From NCBI RefSeq assembly GCF_014639235.1, contig NZ_BMFU01000013.1, forward strand, positions 62,564 to 126,563: a stretch of 64,000 nt of DNA, written 5' to 3'. The stretch comes from Paenibacillus silvae. GTDB lineage: Bacteria; Bacillota; Bacilli; Paenibacillales; Paenibacillaceae. Under the pieces are notes generated by a model. The model was not told the DNA's origin and did no database searches. It was given only the letters and a program-made list of their open reading frames with translations. The translations under genes were made by a program, and so were the position numbers. Positions 45,772-55,525 of this stretch are shown piece by piece (the stretch's first letter is position 1; the number at the start of each line of letters is the position of its first letter).

Positions 45772-46767
45772 TCAGTCTAATTGCTTACATGCCTCATCTG
45801 AATTATGGTTTTTGTCAAACTCATCCAGCAATTCACGTACTCTGGCGGTTGTTTTGGCGTTCATCAAGTTACCTCTCAGCTCACTCGCACCGCGGAAGCC
45901 ACGAACGTAAATTTTGAAAAAACGTGCCAACGGACTAAACGAACGCGGTTCGAGTTCCGAGTATTGATCATGCAGGTCCAGATGAAGCCGCAGCAGATGA
46001 AGAAACTCCTCTGTGGTGTGCTCGCGCGGCTCCTTCTCAAACGCAAACGGATTCTGGAAAATGCCCCGCCCAATCATAATACCGTCCACGCCGTATTGTT
46101 CCGCCAGTTTCAGACCAGTCTCACGGTCAAGGATATCCCCGTTAATGGTTAGCAGTGTATTCGGTGCGATCTCGTCCCGCAGCTTTTTGATCTCGGGAAT
46201 CAGCTCCCAGTGCGCGTCCACCTTGCTCATTTCCTCTCTTGTCCGCAGGTGAATGGACAGATTCACGATGTCCTGCTGCAAAATATGAGTTAACCAGTCG
46301 CGCCATTCATCGACCTCGGTGAAACCAAGCCTCGTTTTGACGCTAACGGGCAGCCCTCCGGCTTTTGCCGCCTGAATAATCTCCGCCGCAAGCGCTGGTC
46401 GGCAGATCAGACCGCTCCCTTTGCCATTCTCTGCTACATTCGCCACAGGGCAGCCCATATTAATGTCAATGCCCTTGAAGCCTTCCTTTGCCATACCGAT
46501 GCTCATCTCGCGGAAAAACTCCGGCTTGTCTCCCCAGATATGAGCCACAATCGGCTGTTCATCTGCGGTAAAGGTCAACCGCCCGCGCACACTTTTGTTC
46601 CCCTCGGGATGACAATAACTTTCCGTATTCGCAAACTCGGTAAAAAACACATCCGGTCTGCCCGCCTCACTGACCACATGACGGAATACAACATCCGTCA
46701 CGTCCTCCATCGGCGCGAGTATAAAAAATGGTCGTGGCAATTCACGCCAAAAATTGTCTTTCGTCAT
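45772..46767 (-). CDS. tRNA-dihydrouridine synthase
   Basis: The frame extends to 46878, but the start is most likely ATG 46767 (MTKDNFWREL), preceded by GAGAGG. The 331 residues form the FMN-binding barrel and helical domain of the Dus family: FILAPMEDVTDVVFR at the N-terminus, VAHIWGDKPE, GIDINMGCPVANV with the catalytic cysteine, VSVKTRLGF, and GVDGIMIGRGIFQNPF. It reduces uridine to dihydrouridine in tRNA D-loops using NADPH. It is a lone gene closed by a strong terminator. Confidence 0.95.
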   Translation of the reverse strand: MTKDNFWRELPRPFFILAPMEDVTDVVFRHVVSEAGRPDVFFTEFANTESYCHPEGNKSVRGRLTFTADEQPIVAHIWGDKPEFFREMSIGMAKEGFKGIDINMGCPVANVAENGKGSGLICRPALAAEIIQAAKAGGLPVSVKTRLGFTEVDEWRDWLTHILQQDIVNLSIHLRTREEMSKVDAHWELIPEIKKLRDEIAPNTLLTINGDILDRETGLKLAEQYGVDGIMIGRGIFQNPFAFEKEPREHTTEEFLHLLRLHLDLHDQYSELEPRSFSPLARFFKIYVRGFRGASELRGNLMNAKTTARVRELLDEFDKNHNSDEACKQLD

Positions 46768-46932
46768 ATCCAAAACCTCTCTATGCATACTAGGAAAATC
46801 TCTTATCCCGAAATGGTTCATCATCTGTAGAACGATTATATCACACCCTGAGAGAAGCATACTTCTCTTGTAACACAAAATTCGAGTTGCATTTTTTCCA
46901 TTTTATAAAACTTAAACCAATGTATATGTCCT

Positions 46933-46998
46933 CGGTTCTATAATCATTAGAACCGCAAAAGAGCAGAACAAGGGATCATTATTCCTCGTTCCGCTCTT
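46933..46998 (-). terminator. Tandem hairpins ending the second SLH gene
   Basis: On the minus strand AAGAGCGGAACGAGG pairs with CCTTGTTCTGCTCTT (46998-46959; two G-U pairs) followed by TTTTG. Next comes CGGTTCTA/TAGAACCG (46955-46933), a perfect 8-bp stem. The G-U pairs only work on this strand, so it belongs to the SLH gene at 47057. Confidence 0.7.
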
Positions 46999-47056
46999 CA
47001 AGTTTTCATGCGGTACAGCTTTTATATTACGCATCCAAAATTTGAATCATCTCCAC

Positions 47057-50000
47057 TTAGATTAGATTCGACTTCTGTAACAATCTTTGCATAATTATTG
47101 CAATCTCCGCACGTGTAATCTTACCCTCAGGTACAAGTAAAGACTGGCCGCGCCCCTGCACAAGACCGAACTTCACGCTATCTACAGCACTGCTACGTGC
47201 CCAGGAGGATAAGGTATTCTCGTCCTGGAACGACTGGAGTACTGCATCAACGGTTTCTGAGCCCGGGCTGTCTTTCAACCCAGTAATCGTCATCGCTTTC
47301 GCCAAAATGACCATTGCCTGTTCTCTTGTAATCGTTTCGTCAGGATGAAAGGAGCCATCCTTAAAGCCATTGATCAAACCATAAGCATGTGCTGTACGAA
47401 TAGCACCATTGTACCAATCGGTGGTTTGAACATCCGAAAATGGCGTTTCTCCATCCTCCGGTCGCAGTCCCAGACCACGAACAACGATTGCTGCGAACTC
47501 TGCACGGGTTACAGCTCGATCAGGATTGAAGTTGCCGTTGCCGACACCTTCAACAATCATGCGAGAGCCCATGTCGTTCACAGCATCTTTGCCCCAATGA
47601 TTCGTTACATCACCAAATTGCAGCGGATGCCATACTACCGCATATGTGCTGTTGGTCAGGCTGTTAATTTGAGCCTCGTATCTTCCATTGTTTTGACGCA
47701 CTTTGGTCGGAACATGGCGAACTGATCCGTCTGGCTCCACGACAACGCCCGTTGTAATTTTATTCGGATCTACGTCATCCGGAATAGCTATCGTTCTCTC
47801 GACATAGGTATCAAAATTTTTGACTTCAACTGACTTTCCTCCATAAACAGCACTAACCTTAAAGTTAAGCGGCTGAGCCACCAGTGTTAAATCATTCTGA
47901 GCTGCTACGCGCCCTACCATGTCCGATTGGACAGGGGTCGGAGCTGCGATCTCAATCTGTACCTTGATTCCCTGCAAATCAGTAGACCCTCCAACTTGTC
48001 TGGCCATCTCCCCGATGCGGATCTGTCCTGCAGGAACCGTATACGAAGCTTGATCCGTTTGAAATTCCAGTACAGCTTGATAGTCTTCCATCGTTCTAAT
48101 CATTTCTCCAGTAAGCTCACCAACGAATACGTCAAATGTCTGACGAATTGGAATGGTAACCACAGCGTGTTGTCCTTCAGCGGCCAATCTATCATTCAGC
48201 TTCTGCTGATCCACCACAATCGTCAATGCGGATTGTTGATTGCGTCGGGATGTTATCGCTTGTCCGGCATTCTCCACCTTCCCATTAACCAGAATATCGA
48301 CACTTGTCGTTGCTGTTGTTAGCGTTGATGCGGCAGGCGTCACTGGTGTGGTCGATGGAGCCTGTGTGACAGGCGGATTGGTTGGCGGAGTAGAGGCTGC
48401 TGCAGGCACAACTGCATTGGAGATAGCCGAGTCTGTGCTTTTGCCTGCACCGTTAATGGCTTTCACCGTAAATGTGTAGCTTGTTCCGTTACTCAATCCT
48501 GTTACTGTAATTGGGCTAGCGCTGCCTTTAACGATTGTATTGCCAGGCGATACGGTCACCTCATATCCTGTAATTGGACTTCCGCCATCACGTGCTGGTG
48601 CCGTAAATCTAACGGTGGCTTGTCCATTACCCGGGGTCGCATTCACATCTGTTGGCACCCCTGGCAAACTGGAAGGTGTAGCGCTGACCTTATTGGAGGC
48701 TTCGCTAAGTCCTCCCTTGTTCTCCGCTTTTACAACAAAGTAATAAGTCTTGCCGTTAACCAAATCAGGAATGGTGTACGGTGAAGATGCATCATCTGAG
48801 ATTTCAACCTTACGGTCAGGTTCATCATCTGTGATCATATAAATCCGGTACTTTACGTCAGGTTTCGTTTCCCATTTTAAAGTCACTCGACCATCTCCAG
48901 CTTCAGCTGTTAGATCACGAGGATTGGCTGGCGCATTAGGCAAATTCACCGCCTGTGTTACTTTGAAAGTAATCGGCAGCATGTGATCTGCCTCTAAGTT
49001 AACCGTAGCTGTATAGGTTCCCGCTGGTAGCCCGTCTTTAGCACGTAAGGTGAAGTGGGTCTGTTCTCCAGCGGCCAATTCAGTATCCGGCTGTGTAATC
49101 ACAAAGGCATCCGAATCATCCCCGCCAAGAGATGCAGATAAATGAACCAGATTCCCGGTACCTGTATGCTGAACGAGAACGGTGTTCGTCTCCTGAGTAC
49201 CAGATTCGTACCCGAGCAAAAGTGATTCCAATGTACGATCTTCAATCGGAGCAACGGTGTACGTTGGAGCTGTTGTTACCGTAAGAACCATGCTCCCTTT
49301 TTTGCTGATATCTACTGTAGAGGTAGCAAAAATGGTATATTCCCCTGGTTCAGCATCAGCTTCCACCGTAACATAACCTGTATCGCTCACCTTCACTTTA
49401 TTCGTTGTATCATTACTGCTCCACGTCACCGTCACATCGGCTCCGCCTACGGTGTCTACCGTTGCCGTCAGTTGTCTGCTCTCTCCCTGCATCAGGCTAT
49501 CCGTAGCCGGGTTAACGATGACGCTATTCACAGCCGGTGCATACGTTACCTTAATGATTGCCGTTGCAACCTTGGTCAAATCGTACATTGAAGTCGCTGT
49601 AATCACATAGTCCCCTGGCACAGCGTCGGAAGCGACGCTAACATTCCCTGTACTGCTCACCGTTACTTTGTTGCTGGAATCGTTACTTGCCCACATCACA
49701 GAAGGATCAGCTCCGCCCACCGCCGTTACCGCGGCGGTAAGCTGTTCGCTACTTCCCTGCGTGACGTTAGCACTTTCCGGATTGACAGTAATGTGGTGAA
49801 TGGCCGGCGCATACATCACAGTGAGAGTTGCCCTTCCCGCTTTGCTGCCGTCCGCAATGGATGTAGCTGTAATGGTGTAGTCTCCTGGCACAGCATCCGC
49901 TGCAATCGTTACCAAGCCTGTATTACTTACCATAACTTTACCGGTTTGGTCGCTACTGTTCCACGTTACATCCGTTGAAGCTCCACCAACTGCTTCAACA

Positions 50001-52207
50001 ACTGCCTCTAACTGTAAGCTATCTCCTTGCACAATGCTTGCTGGATCAGGAGTAACGATAACACCGTTTACAGCTGGTGCATACGTCACCGTAATCGTTG
50101 CTGTCCCCACTATACTGCTGTCTGCCGTCGAAGTTGCCGTAATGGTATAGTTCCCAGTTGCAGCATCTGCTGCAACTGTTACGAAGCCAGAATCGCTAAC
50201 CATAACTTTGTTATCGAGGTCACTACTAGCCCACGTTACTGTTGTGGTCGCCCCACCTACAGCGTTTACCGTTGCGACCAGCTGTCTGCTCTCTCCTTGC
50301 ATTAAACTGTCGGTATTCGGGCTAACAGTAACGCTATTAACGGCTGGTGCATATGTCACCGTAATAACAGCTGATTCCCTCTTTCCCGTATCATATGAAG
50401 AGGATGCTGTAATAATATAGTCACCCGGTCTAGCATCTGGCGCTACACTAACCTTCCCCGTAGCATCTACCGTGACTTTATTATTAAGATCATGACTATA
50501 CCATCTTACCGTGTCTGGTGCTCCTCCTACTGCGACCACCGTAGCTGTTAACTGAGTGCTTTCTCCCTGCATCAGGCTGGCAGTGCTCGGACTAATGGTT
50601 ATACTTTGAACCGCTGGTGCATATGTCACCGTAACGGTTGCGGTTGCTGTTTTGGTGCTATCATAAGTGGAAGTAGCCGTAATAATGTAATCGCCTGGTG
50701 TCGCATCACGTGCAACATTAACTAAACCTGCAGCATTCACTGTCACCTTGTTCGAGGTGTCGCTGCTGCTCCAAGTGACAGTTGTTGGCGCGTCTCCTAC
50801 AGCGTTGACAACAGCTGATAATTGCCTGCTCCCCCCTTGCATGGTACTCGTCCTAACGGGGTTCATAGTAACGCTGGCAACGCCTGGTGGAGGTGGCGGT
50901 GAGAATTGGGCTGCTCTTATATTTACGACTGTTCTATCATTCTCGTCCCACACCGCATACAGCGCTCCATTCATTGCTATGATGGCAGGATTTCTAGCGA
51001 CTTTAGTTCCAAATGCATTCAAACCACCATTTCTTCCATTCTCGGCTAGAATCCATCCATTGCCGTTATATTTTTTCACACGTATCTTGAAGACGGGAAC
51101 TCCACTATACATTTCTCCTGAATTTTCGGACCAAATGGCATATAACTCGTCTTTCACCCCTGCTAACTGAACCTCGAAAGCACGCATGCCTATATTTACA
51201 TTAATTCCATATTCACCATCTCCATCAATACTGGTCCAAGTCGTTCCGTCAAATTTTTTAACACGAATTTGATCATCTGTACTATATTGACCACCTCTGG
51301 CTTCCACCCATGCTACGTACAAATGATCGCCGATAACACTCAAAGCTGGAGTTATTGCGTTGTTCCAGCTTATTTTATTCAAGCCAGCTCCACCGTCAGC
51401 CACAGTCCAACTGGTACCATCATACTTTTTGGCCCGTACTATATTAAATCCATTGGTCACTCTTTCAGACCACACTGCATATAAATCATTGCCATACACC
51501 ATCATGGTTGGCCAAGCTGCCCCAGTGCCCGGGGAAATGTTCAATCCATCCGTCGAACCTCCATCCAGGCTTGTCCACGTGGTACCATTGTATTTCTTTG
51601 CGCGAATTTTAGAAGCCTCTGTCCACATGGCGTACAACTCGCCCTTGTATGCAGTCAATTTCGGACTAATTGCTGCTATGGTTGGATTCTCATTGATTCC
51701 AGCAGGATTTCCGCCTTCAGCACTCGTCCAGCTTGTACCATCATATTTTTTAACCCTAACTTGTTCGATAAAAGAAGCATTCTTCTCTGTCCAGGTGAGA
51801 TATAATTTATTGTCATACACCGCTAATGACGGAGAAACGACATCTTTGCTGACATCAAAATTCAAACCATATGTCGGGTGACCTCCGTCAACACTTACCC
51901 AGTTCGAGCCATTGTATTTTTTGACTCTGATCTGACCGATGGTAGGTGTGCTTTGAATGGTTTCCCGCCATGCCACATAAATTTCGCCATTCCATTCCAC
52001 TATCGCAGGCTTTTCGCCCCTCATGGCCGAATTCACATTAATTCCAGTTGGTCCATACCCGTCAATGATCGACCAGCCAGTTGCTGCCGATGTGACGCCG
52101 CCCCCGATGACCAAGGATGGTATAAAGAGAATGATAGCCATTAACAGGTGTGCCATTTTTCGAAAAAGTCTATTGTTTCTCTTAACAATCGTTCTTATAG
52201 GGTCCAT
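47057..52207 (-). CDS. Giant SLH surface protein: predicted beta-propeller, six Ig-like repeats, FN3, SLH
   Basis: The 1716 residues begin with a signal peptide (to about residue 44). Residues 45-432 hold seven repeats, each with a pattern like LYAVWSE...IRVKKYDGTTWTS.DGG, predicted to form a seven-bladed propeller. After a PPPPP linker (about 438) come six near-identical repeats of about 90 residues (443-980), each with TVTWSSSD, NKV.V and PGDYTITATS and joined by YAPAV, of the bacterial Ig-like type 2 (BIG2) kind. Then follow a choice-of-anchor-like module (about 985-1085), two fibronectin type III domains (about 1090-1270), a Pro/Thr-rich linker, a beta domain, and three SLH domains (about 1529-1716, e.g. 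FGDVTNHW...VTRAEFAAIVVRGL). It should sit on the cell wall via SLH and display the propeller. GGAGGG lies upstream. Its promoter carries SARP-like repeats. Confidence 0.95.
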   Translation of the reverse strand: MDPIRTIVKRNNRLFRKMAHLLMAIILFIPSLVIGGGVTSAATGWSIIDGYGPTGINVNSAMRGEKPAIVEWNGEIYVAWRETIQSTPTIGQIRVKKYNGSNWVSVDGGHPTYGLNFDVSKDVVSPSLAVYDNKLYLTWTEKNASFIEQVRVKKYDGTSWTSAEGGNPAGINENPTIAAISPKLTAYKGELYAMWTEASKIRAKKYNGTTWTSLDGGSTDGLNISPGTGAAWPTMMVYGNDLYAVWSERVTNGFNIVRAKKYDGTSWTVADGGAGLNKISWNNAITPALSVIGDHLYVAWVEARGGQYSTDDQIRVKKFDGTTWTSIDGDGEYGINVNIGMRAFEVQLAGVKDELYAIWSENSGEMYSGVPVFKIRVKKYNGNGWILAENGRNGGLNAFGTKVARNPAIIAMNGALYAVWDENDRTVVNIRAAQFSPPPPPGVASVTMNPVRTSTMQGGSRQLSAVVNAVGDAPTTVTWSSSDTSNKVTVNAAGLVNVARDATPGDYIITATSTYDSTKTATATVTVTYAPAVQSITISPSTASLMQGESTQLTATVVAVGGAPDTVRWYSHDLNNKVTVDATGKVSVAPDARPGDYIITASSSYDTGKRESAVITVTYAPAVNSVTVSPNTDSLMQGESRQLVATVNAVGGATTTVTWASSDLDNKVMVSDSGFVTVAADAATGNYTITATSTADSSIVGTATITVTYAPAVNGVIVTPDPASIVQGDSLQLEAVVEAVGGASTDVTWNSSDQTGKVMVSNTGLVTIAADAVPGDYTITATSIADGSKAGRATLTVMYAPAIHHITVNPESANVTQGSSEQLTAAVTAVGGADPSVMWASNDSSNKVTVSSTGNVSVASDAVPGDYVITATSMYDLTKVATAIIKVTYAPAVNSVIVNPATDSLMQGESRQLTATVDTVGGADVTVTWSSNDTTNKVKVSDTGYVTVEADAEPGEYTIFATSTVDISKKGSMVLTVTTAPTYTVAPIEDRTLESLLLGYESGTQETNTVLVQHTGTGNLVHLSASLGGDDSDAFVITQPDTELAAGEQTHFTLRAKDGLPAGTYTATVNLEADHMLPITFKVTQAVNLPNAPANPRDLTAEAGDGRVTLKWETKPDVKYRIYMITDDEPDRKVEISDDASSPYTIPDLVNGKTYYFVVKAENKGGLSEASNKVSATPSSLPGVPTDVNATPGNGQATVRFTAPARDGGSPITGYEVTVSPGNTIVKGSASPITVTGLSNGTSYTFTVKAINGAGKSTDSAISNAVVPAAASTPPTNPPVTQAPSTTPVTPAASTLTTATTSVDILVNGKVENAGQAITSRRNQQSALTIVVDQQKLNDRLAAEGQHAVVTIPIRQTFDVFVGELTGEMIRTMEDYQAVLEFQTDQASYTVPAGQIRIGEMARQVGGSTDLQGIKVQIEIAAPTPVQSDMVGRVAAQNDLTLVAQPLNFKVSAVYGGKSVEVKNFDTYVERTIAIPDDVDPNKITTGVVVEPDGSVRHVPTKVRQNNGRYEAQINSLTNSTYAVVWHPLQFGDVTNHWGKDAVNDMGSRMIVEGVGNGNFNPDRAVTRAEFAAIVVRGLGLRPEDGETPFSDVQTTDWYNGAIRTAHAYGLINGFKDGSFHPDETITREQAMVILAKAMTITGLKDSPGSETVDAVLQSFQDENTLSSWARSSAVDSVKFGLVQGRGQSLLVPEGKITRAEIAIIMQRLLQKSNLI
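49260..50885 (-). repeat. Six tandem BIG2-like coding repeats (about 270 bp each)
   Basis: Within the SLH gene six units of about 90 codons recur, each beginning SVxVxP and ending TVTYAPAV. They share long identical protein blocks (for example LMQGESRQL in two units), which suggests recent duplication and possible copy-number change by recombination. Confidence 0.85.
50900..52075 (-). repeat. Seven tandem propeller-blade coding repeats
   Basis: Seven units of about 50-60 codons each contain a WxxxDG(G) start, a LYxxW(S/T/V/R)E strand and an R(V/A)KK(Y/F)(D/N)G end. The number seven and the strand pattern fit one closed seven-bladed propeller. Confidence 0.75.
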
Positions 52208-52264
52208 TATGCATCTATCCCTCCGTCTTCTCGTTACTATGTATGCATCTACACACTTCTGCTC

Positions 52265-52309
52265 AGCATAACGGAAGACACCTTAAAAAAACCTTAAAAA
52301 ACAACTTAA
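52265..52309 (-). promoter_or_regulatory. Activator-type promoter of second SLH gene with 11-bp-spaced direct repeats
   Basis: On the minus strand TTAAGG occurs at 52297-52292 and 52286-52281, an exact 11-bp period inside longer TTTTTTAAGG repeats; a third, imperfect copy TTAAGT lies at 52309-52304. A -10-like TATGCT is at 52270-52265, 10 nt downstream. The -35 position reads GGTTTT, a poor match, and is covered by the repeats. This mirrors the promoter at 13681-13716 but with a different repeat sequence. Confidence 0.5.
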
Positions 52310-52410
52310 TTCGACATATTCCAACTTTCCCATTCGGACATCGTTTCAGATTATTACGTGCAGGCTTTTTAATTTAACCATTTCATTTTCGTCCACTATA
52401 AACGACATCA

Positions 52411-52447
52411 ACAAAAAAGGCTCCATCACAAATGCGATGGAACCTTT
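52411..52447 (-). terminator. Terminator of second kinase/regulator operon
   Basis: AAAGGTTCCATC pairs with GATGGAGCCTTT (one G-U pair) around an 8-nt loop and is followed on the minus strand by TTTG. It separates the regulator/kinase transcript from the SLH gene, so the SLH gene has its own promoter. Confidence 0.9.
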
Positions 52448-52465
52448 AGTTTAAGCTCTTTTCTC

Positions 52466-55400
52466 CTAAGTTTGCATATCCGGAATACAAAAAGCAACAC
52501 TCGTTCCACGACCCGGCTCGCTCATAAGCTCCAATGAAGTTCCGTACTCAAATCTTAAACGTTTATTAATATTCCGCAAGCCTACACCCTGCTCACCATT
52601 CGATTCATTCTGATCCAACAGCAGATTGAGCAGCTCGGAGGACATTCCAACCCCATCGTCGATAACAGTAAATAACCAAAAACCGTCGGCTTTTGATGCG
52701 GTCAATTGGACGGTTCCCCCTTCAATTCGAGCTCCGATGCCGTGACGAATTGCGTTTTCTACTAAAGGCTGAAGGAGTAGTGGCGGCATCCGTAAACGAT
52801 AAGCTGCTTCGGGAATATCAGACTGGAAACTGATTCGATCACCGAATCTTGCTTGCTCAATCTTCACGTACGTTTGAATAAGTTGGAACTCCTCATCAAA
52901 TTCGATACGTTCATCTGTATTGCTGGATCGGAAGCTCCCACGCAAGTAATCTGCCAGCGCAACAATCATGTTCCTTGCCCGCTCTACATCTGTATAGCTG
53001 GAAGAGACAATACTATTGAGTACATTATATAAGAAATGTGGCTTGATCTGAGATTGAAGGAACGCCACCTCCATATGTACTGCCCTGCCCAGTGATTCCT
53101 TCATAGCAAGCAGGCTTCCAATTCGAGCCTTCAGTTCTTCCAGATCAAATGGTTTAGGCAAGTAATCGTTGGCTCCCACTTGGAAGGCCGCTACCTTATC
53201 CTGCGGTTGCAGCGCTGCTGTCACCATAAGCACAGGCAAGTCTAGCAATGAATACCGCTTGCGAATTTCCAGACATACTTCATATCCAGACATACCAGGC
53301 ATCATCAGATCGAGAATGACCAGATCAATTCTACCTGGCTGACCGATCTGTTCTAGCGCCTCGTATCCATCTTTCACCGCGATAACTCGATAATCAAGCG
53401 ATTGCAGCGCGTCCAGCAAAACCTTCAAATTCACATACTGATCATCAACGATTAGTACCGTACGGTTACCTTCGGCATTCATAATAAAAGGTGTGGAAAA
53501 TGAATATTCCTTATTAGGCAGCATGTAAGGTTCGGTTGGAGAGGATGGGTTCAGAGTGCTCTTTCTAGTTGAGCCTGCCTTTGACAGTGTAAACGTAAAG
53601 GTAGTGCCCACTCCAAGCGTAGATACTACTGCAAGCTGCCCTCCTTGCAGATCGATTAGTTGCTTTGCAATCGGCAACCCAAGTCCGAAACCACGCTTTT
53701 GTTTTCCCTCAATGGATTTGAACGGCTCAAAAATATGTGGCAGATCCTTAGGATCAATGCCTGCCCCTGTATCCCTGACTTCAAATTGAAGCAAACCTCC
53801 TCGCTCTTCCCCAGTGACCACAATGGTACCATGCTCTGTGTGCTTGATCGCATTATCAAGCAAGTTGCTAATGACCTGGCTTAACCGAATTTCATCCGCA
53901 TATGCAAAGGGAAAGTCCACTGGTACCTGGTTGATAAGTTGAATATCCTTCTCCGAACACAAATAGGCGTAAAAACGAATCTGAACCTCCACAATCGAAC
54001 GTACATCCACTGATGCAAGCATAATTCTGAATTCTCCCTGTTTCAATTTGGACAGGTCCAGAATGTCATACACAAGCTGGGAAAGCTTCTTTGTAATTTC
54101 AATTACTAACTGCAGCTTTTCCCTTTGCCCGGCTGTGGCCGGGTTTGCAACATCATCAAGCATGGATCGTGATATGTTCATCACACCGTGCAGAGGTGTC
54201 TTGAATTCATGTGAGGTTCGCGCAAGAAAATCATCCTTGTGTTTATCTGCCTCCAGCAGTTGCTCGGAAAGCTCCTCAATTCGCTGAAAAGCATTGGAAA
54301 AACGGAGCGACATCAACAGAGCAAGCATGAGAAGCACAAGAAACGGTTCAACGGGGGGCAAGGAATAGATTGGTACTCCGAAATATACGTTCAAGTTCTG
54401 GTTCAGAATCAAAGCGTTTAACGCCATTGCAGCCACGGCAAGATACCAAGTGCCAGCTACCTTATGTAGAACAGCATGAACAAACACATAAGTTGCATAC
54501 AGCAGAGCCAAAGTGACATATAAGGATGTCACAAGACGTATAGGTCCTGTTGTAATCTGCGTAGCGAAGGCCAAATGCAGGAGAATTAGACATATGCCTG
54601 TCATTAAACCTCCTTTGGTAAGCCATTTGTGGCTATACGGGCGGAAAGCCGTATACACATACATAAAAAAGCCTATGCCTACACCTACTGTCACCACCAT
54701 TTGAATTCGGAAATAGATCCAGAATGGGAATGCCCCGATTACATCAAACAACACCCTCTCACCGCTAACACTTGTAAATGCCGCGATAAACAAACAGACG
54801 AATCCGAATACGACAAGAGAAAGATCGTTCCTCCGCTGTGAAAATAAACCGATAAAATAAAGCCCCATGATCAGAAAGGAGGTCAACACCACCCAGTCAT
54901 GTGCAGTCGCGAGATCGCGTATTCTGGAAATCTGATCGGCCTTACCCAGTTGGAAGGATTCACCAATTCCGCTAGCAACCTTAAATTCATGATTTGCGAC
55001 CTCGACAAGCACATCGTTCCAACCATGTTTTAGCGTGAAGTAACTGACATATGGCTTATTAAGTGCAAGGTAATCTTCTTTCAGGCCAGGGTCCCCGCTG
55101 GAGCCTACGACTTGACCATTGACGACAAGCCTGTTAGAGAGCAGAACCGCGGCCGTTTTGATTCCATATACGACATTGTCAGCATCAATCAGAATCCTTA
55201 ACCGATATGTTGCCACACCTAATGTATCCATCTGCTTAGCCCAGTTACCAGGTACCGGAATCAATGAAGGTGCTTGGTAACTGTTCCCTGAGGCGAGTGG
55301 GCGGCTGAAAAGCAGCTGATGGGGGTAAAATTCCCATTGCCCGTCCAACCGAACGACACCGTTCTCCTCAAAAGCCCAATTTCTCAAGTCTATCTTTCCA

Positions 55401-55525
55401 TTGGTTGCAATAGGCATCTTTTGTTTATTTATTGTGAAATAAGTCAGTAGTAACCCGTAGGTAGCAAGCAACATCGCTATTGTAATAAGTAGCGCAATGA
55501 TTTTACGACTCATTGAGCTGTGCAC
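52466..55525 (-). CDS. Hybrid sensor kinase: 7TMR-DISM, HisKA/HATPase, receiver, LytS-type kinase (paralogue)
   Basis: The 1019-residue protein repeats the architecture of the kinase at 13817: membrane segment (8-28), DISM jelly roll with VRLDGQWEFYPHQLL (about 45-200), seven membrane spans (about 205-410), HisKA with SHEFKTPLHGVMN near 438, HATPase (LLDNAIKH, GLGLPIAKQL), receiver (VLIVDDQY near 688; DLMMPGMSGYE near 742), and a C-terminal LytS-type module (SQIKPHFLYNVLN near 829, LIENAIRHG near 925). The start codon is a GTG (55525) 8 nt after AAGGA, overlapping the regulator end by 23 nt; an in-frame ATG at 55513 is possible. Regulator first, kinase second is the reverse of locus 1. Confidence 0.93.
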   Translation of the reverse strand: MHSSMSRKIIALLITIAMLLATYGLLLTYFTINKQKMPIATNGKIDLRNWAFEENGVVRLDGQWEFYPHQLLFSRPLASGNSYQAPSLIPVPGNWAKQMDTLGVATYRLRILIDADNVVYGIKTAAVLLSNRLVVNGQVVGSSGDPGLKEDYLALNKPYVSYFTLKHGWNDVLVEVANHEFKVASGIGESFQLGKADQISRIRDLATAHDWVVLTSFLIMGLYFIGLFSQRRNDLSLVVFGFVCLFIAAFTSVSGERVLFDVIGAFPFWIYFRIQMVVTVGVGIGFFMYVYTAFRPYSHKWLTKGGLMTGICLILLHLAFATQITTGPIRLVTSLYVTLALLYATYVFVHAVLHKVAGTWYLAVAAMALNALILNQNLNVYFGVPIYSLPPVEPFLVLLMLALLMSLRFSNAFQRIEELSEQLLEADKHKDDFLARTSHEFKTPLHGVMNISRSMLDDVANPATAGQREKLQLVIEITKKLSQLVYDILDLSKLKQGEFRIMLASVDVRSIVEVQIRFYAYLCSEKDIQLINQVPVDFPFAYADEIRLSQVISNLLDNAIKHTEHGTIVVTGEERGGLLQFEVRDTGAGIDPKDLPHIFEPFKSIEGKQKRGFGLGLPIAKQLIDLQGGQLAVVSTLGVGTTFTFTLSKAGSTRKSTLNPSSPTEPYMLPNKEYSFSTPFIMNAEGNRTVLIVDDQYVNLKVLLDALQSLDYRVIAVKDGYEALEQIGQPGRIDLVILDLMMPGMSGYEVCLEIRKRYSLLDLPVLMVTAALQPQDKVAAFQVGANDYLPKPFDLEELKARIGSLLAMKESLGRAVHMEVAFLQSQIKPHFLYNVLNSIVSSSYTDVERARNMIVALADYLRGSFRSSNTDERIEFDEEFQLIQTYVKIEQARFGDRISFQSDIPEAAYRLRMPPLLLQPLVENAIRHGIGARIEGGTVQLTASKADGFWLFTVIDDGVGMSSELLNLLLDQNESNGEQGVGLRNINKRLRFEYGTSLELMSEPGRGTSVAFCIPDMQT

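Noticed and set aside
49260..50885. CRISPR-like regular repeat array
   Set aside because: The repeats are coding, about 270 bp long, in frame and without spacers; they are Ig-like protein modules.
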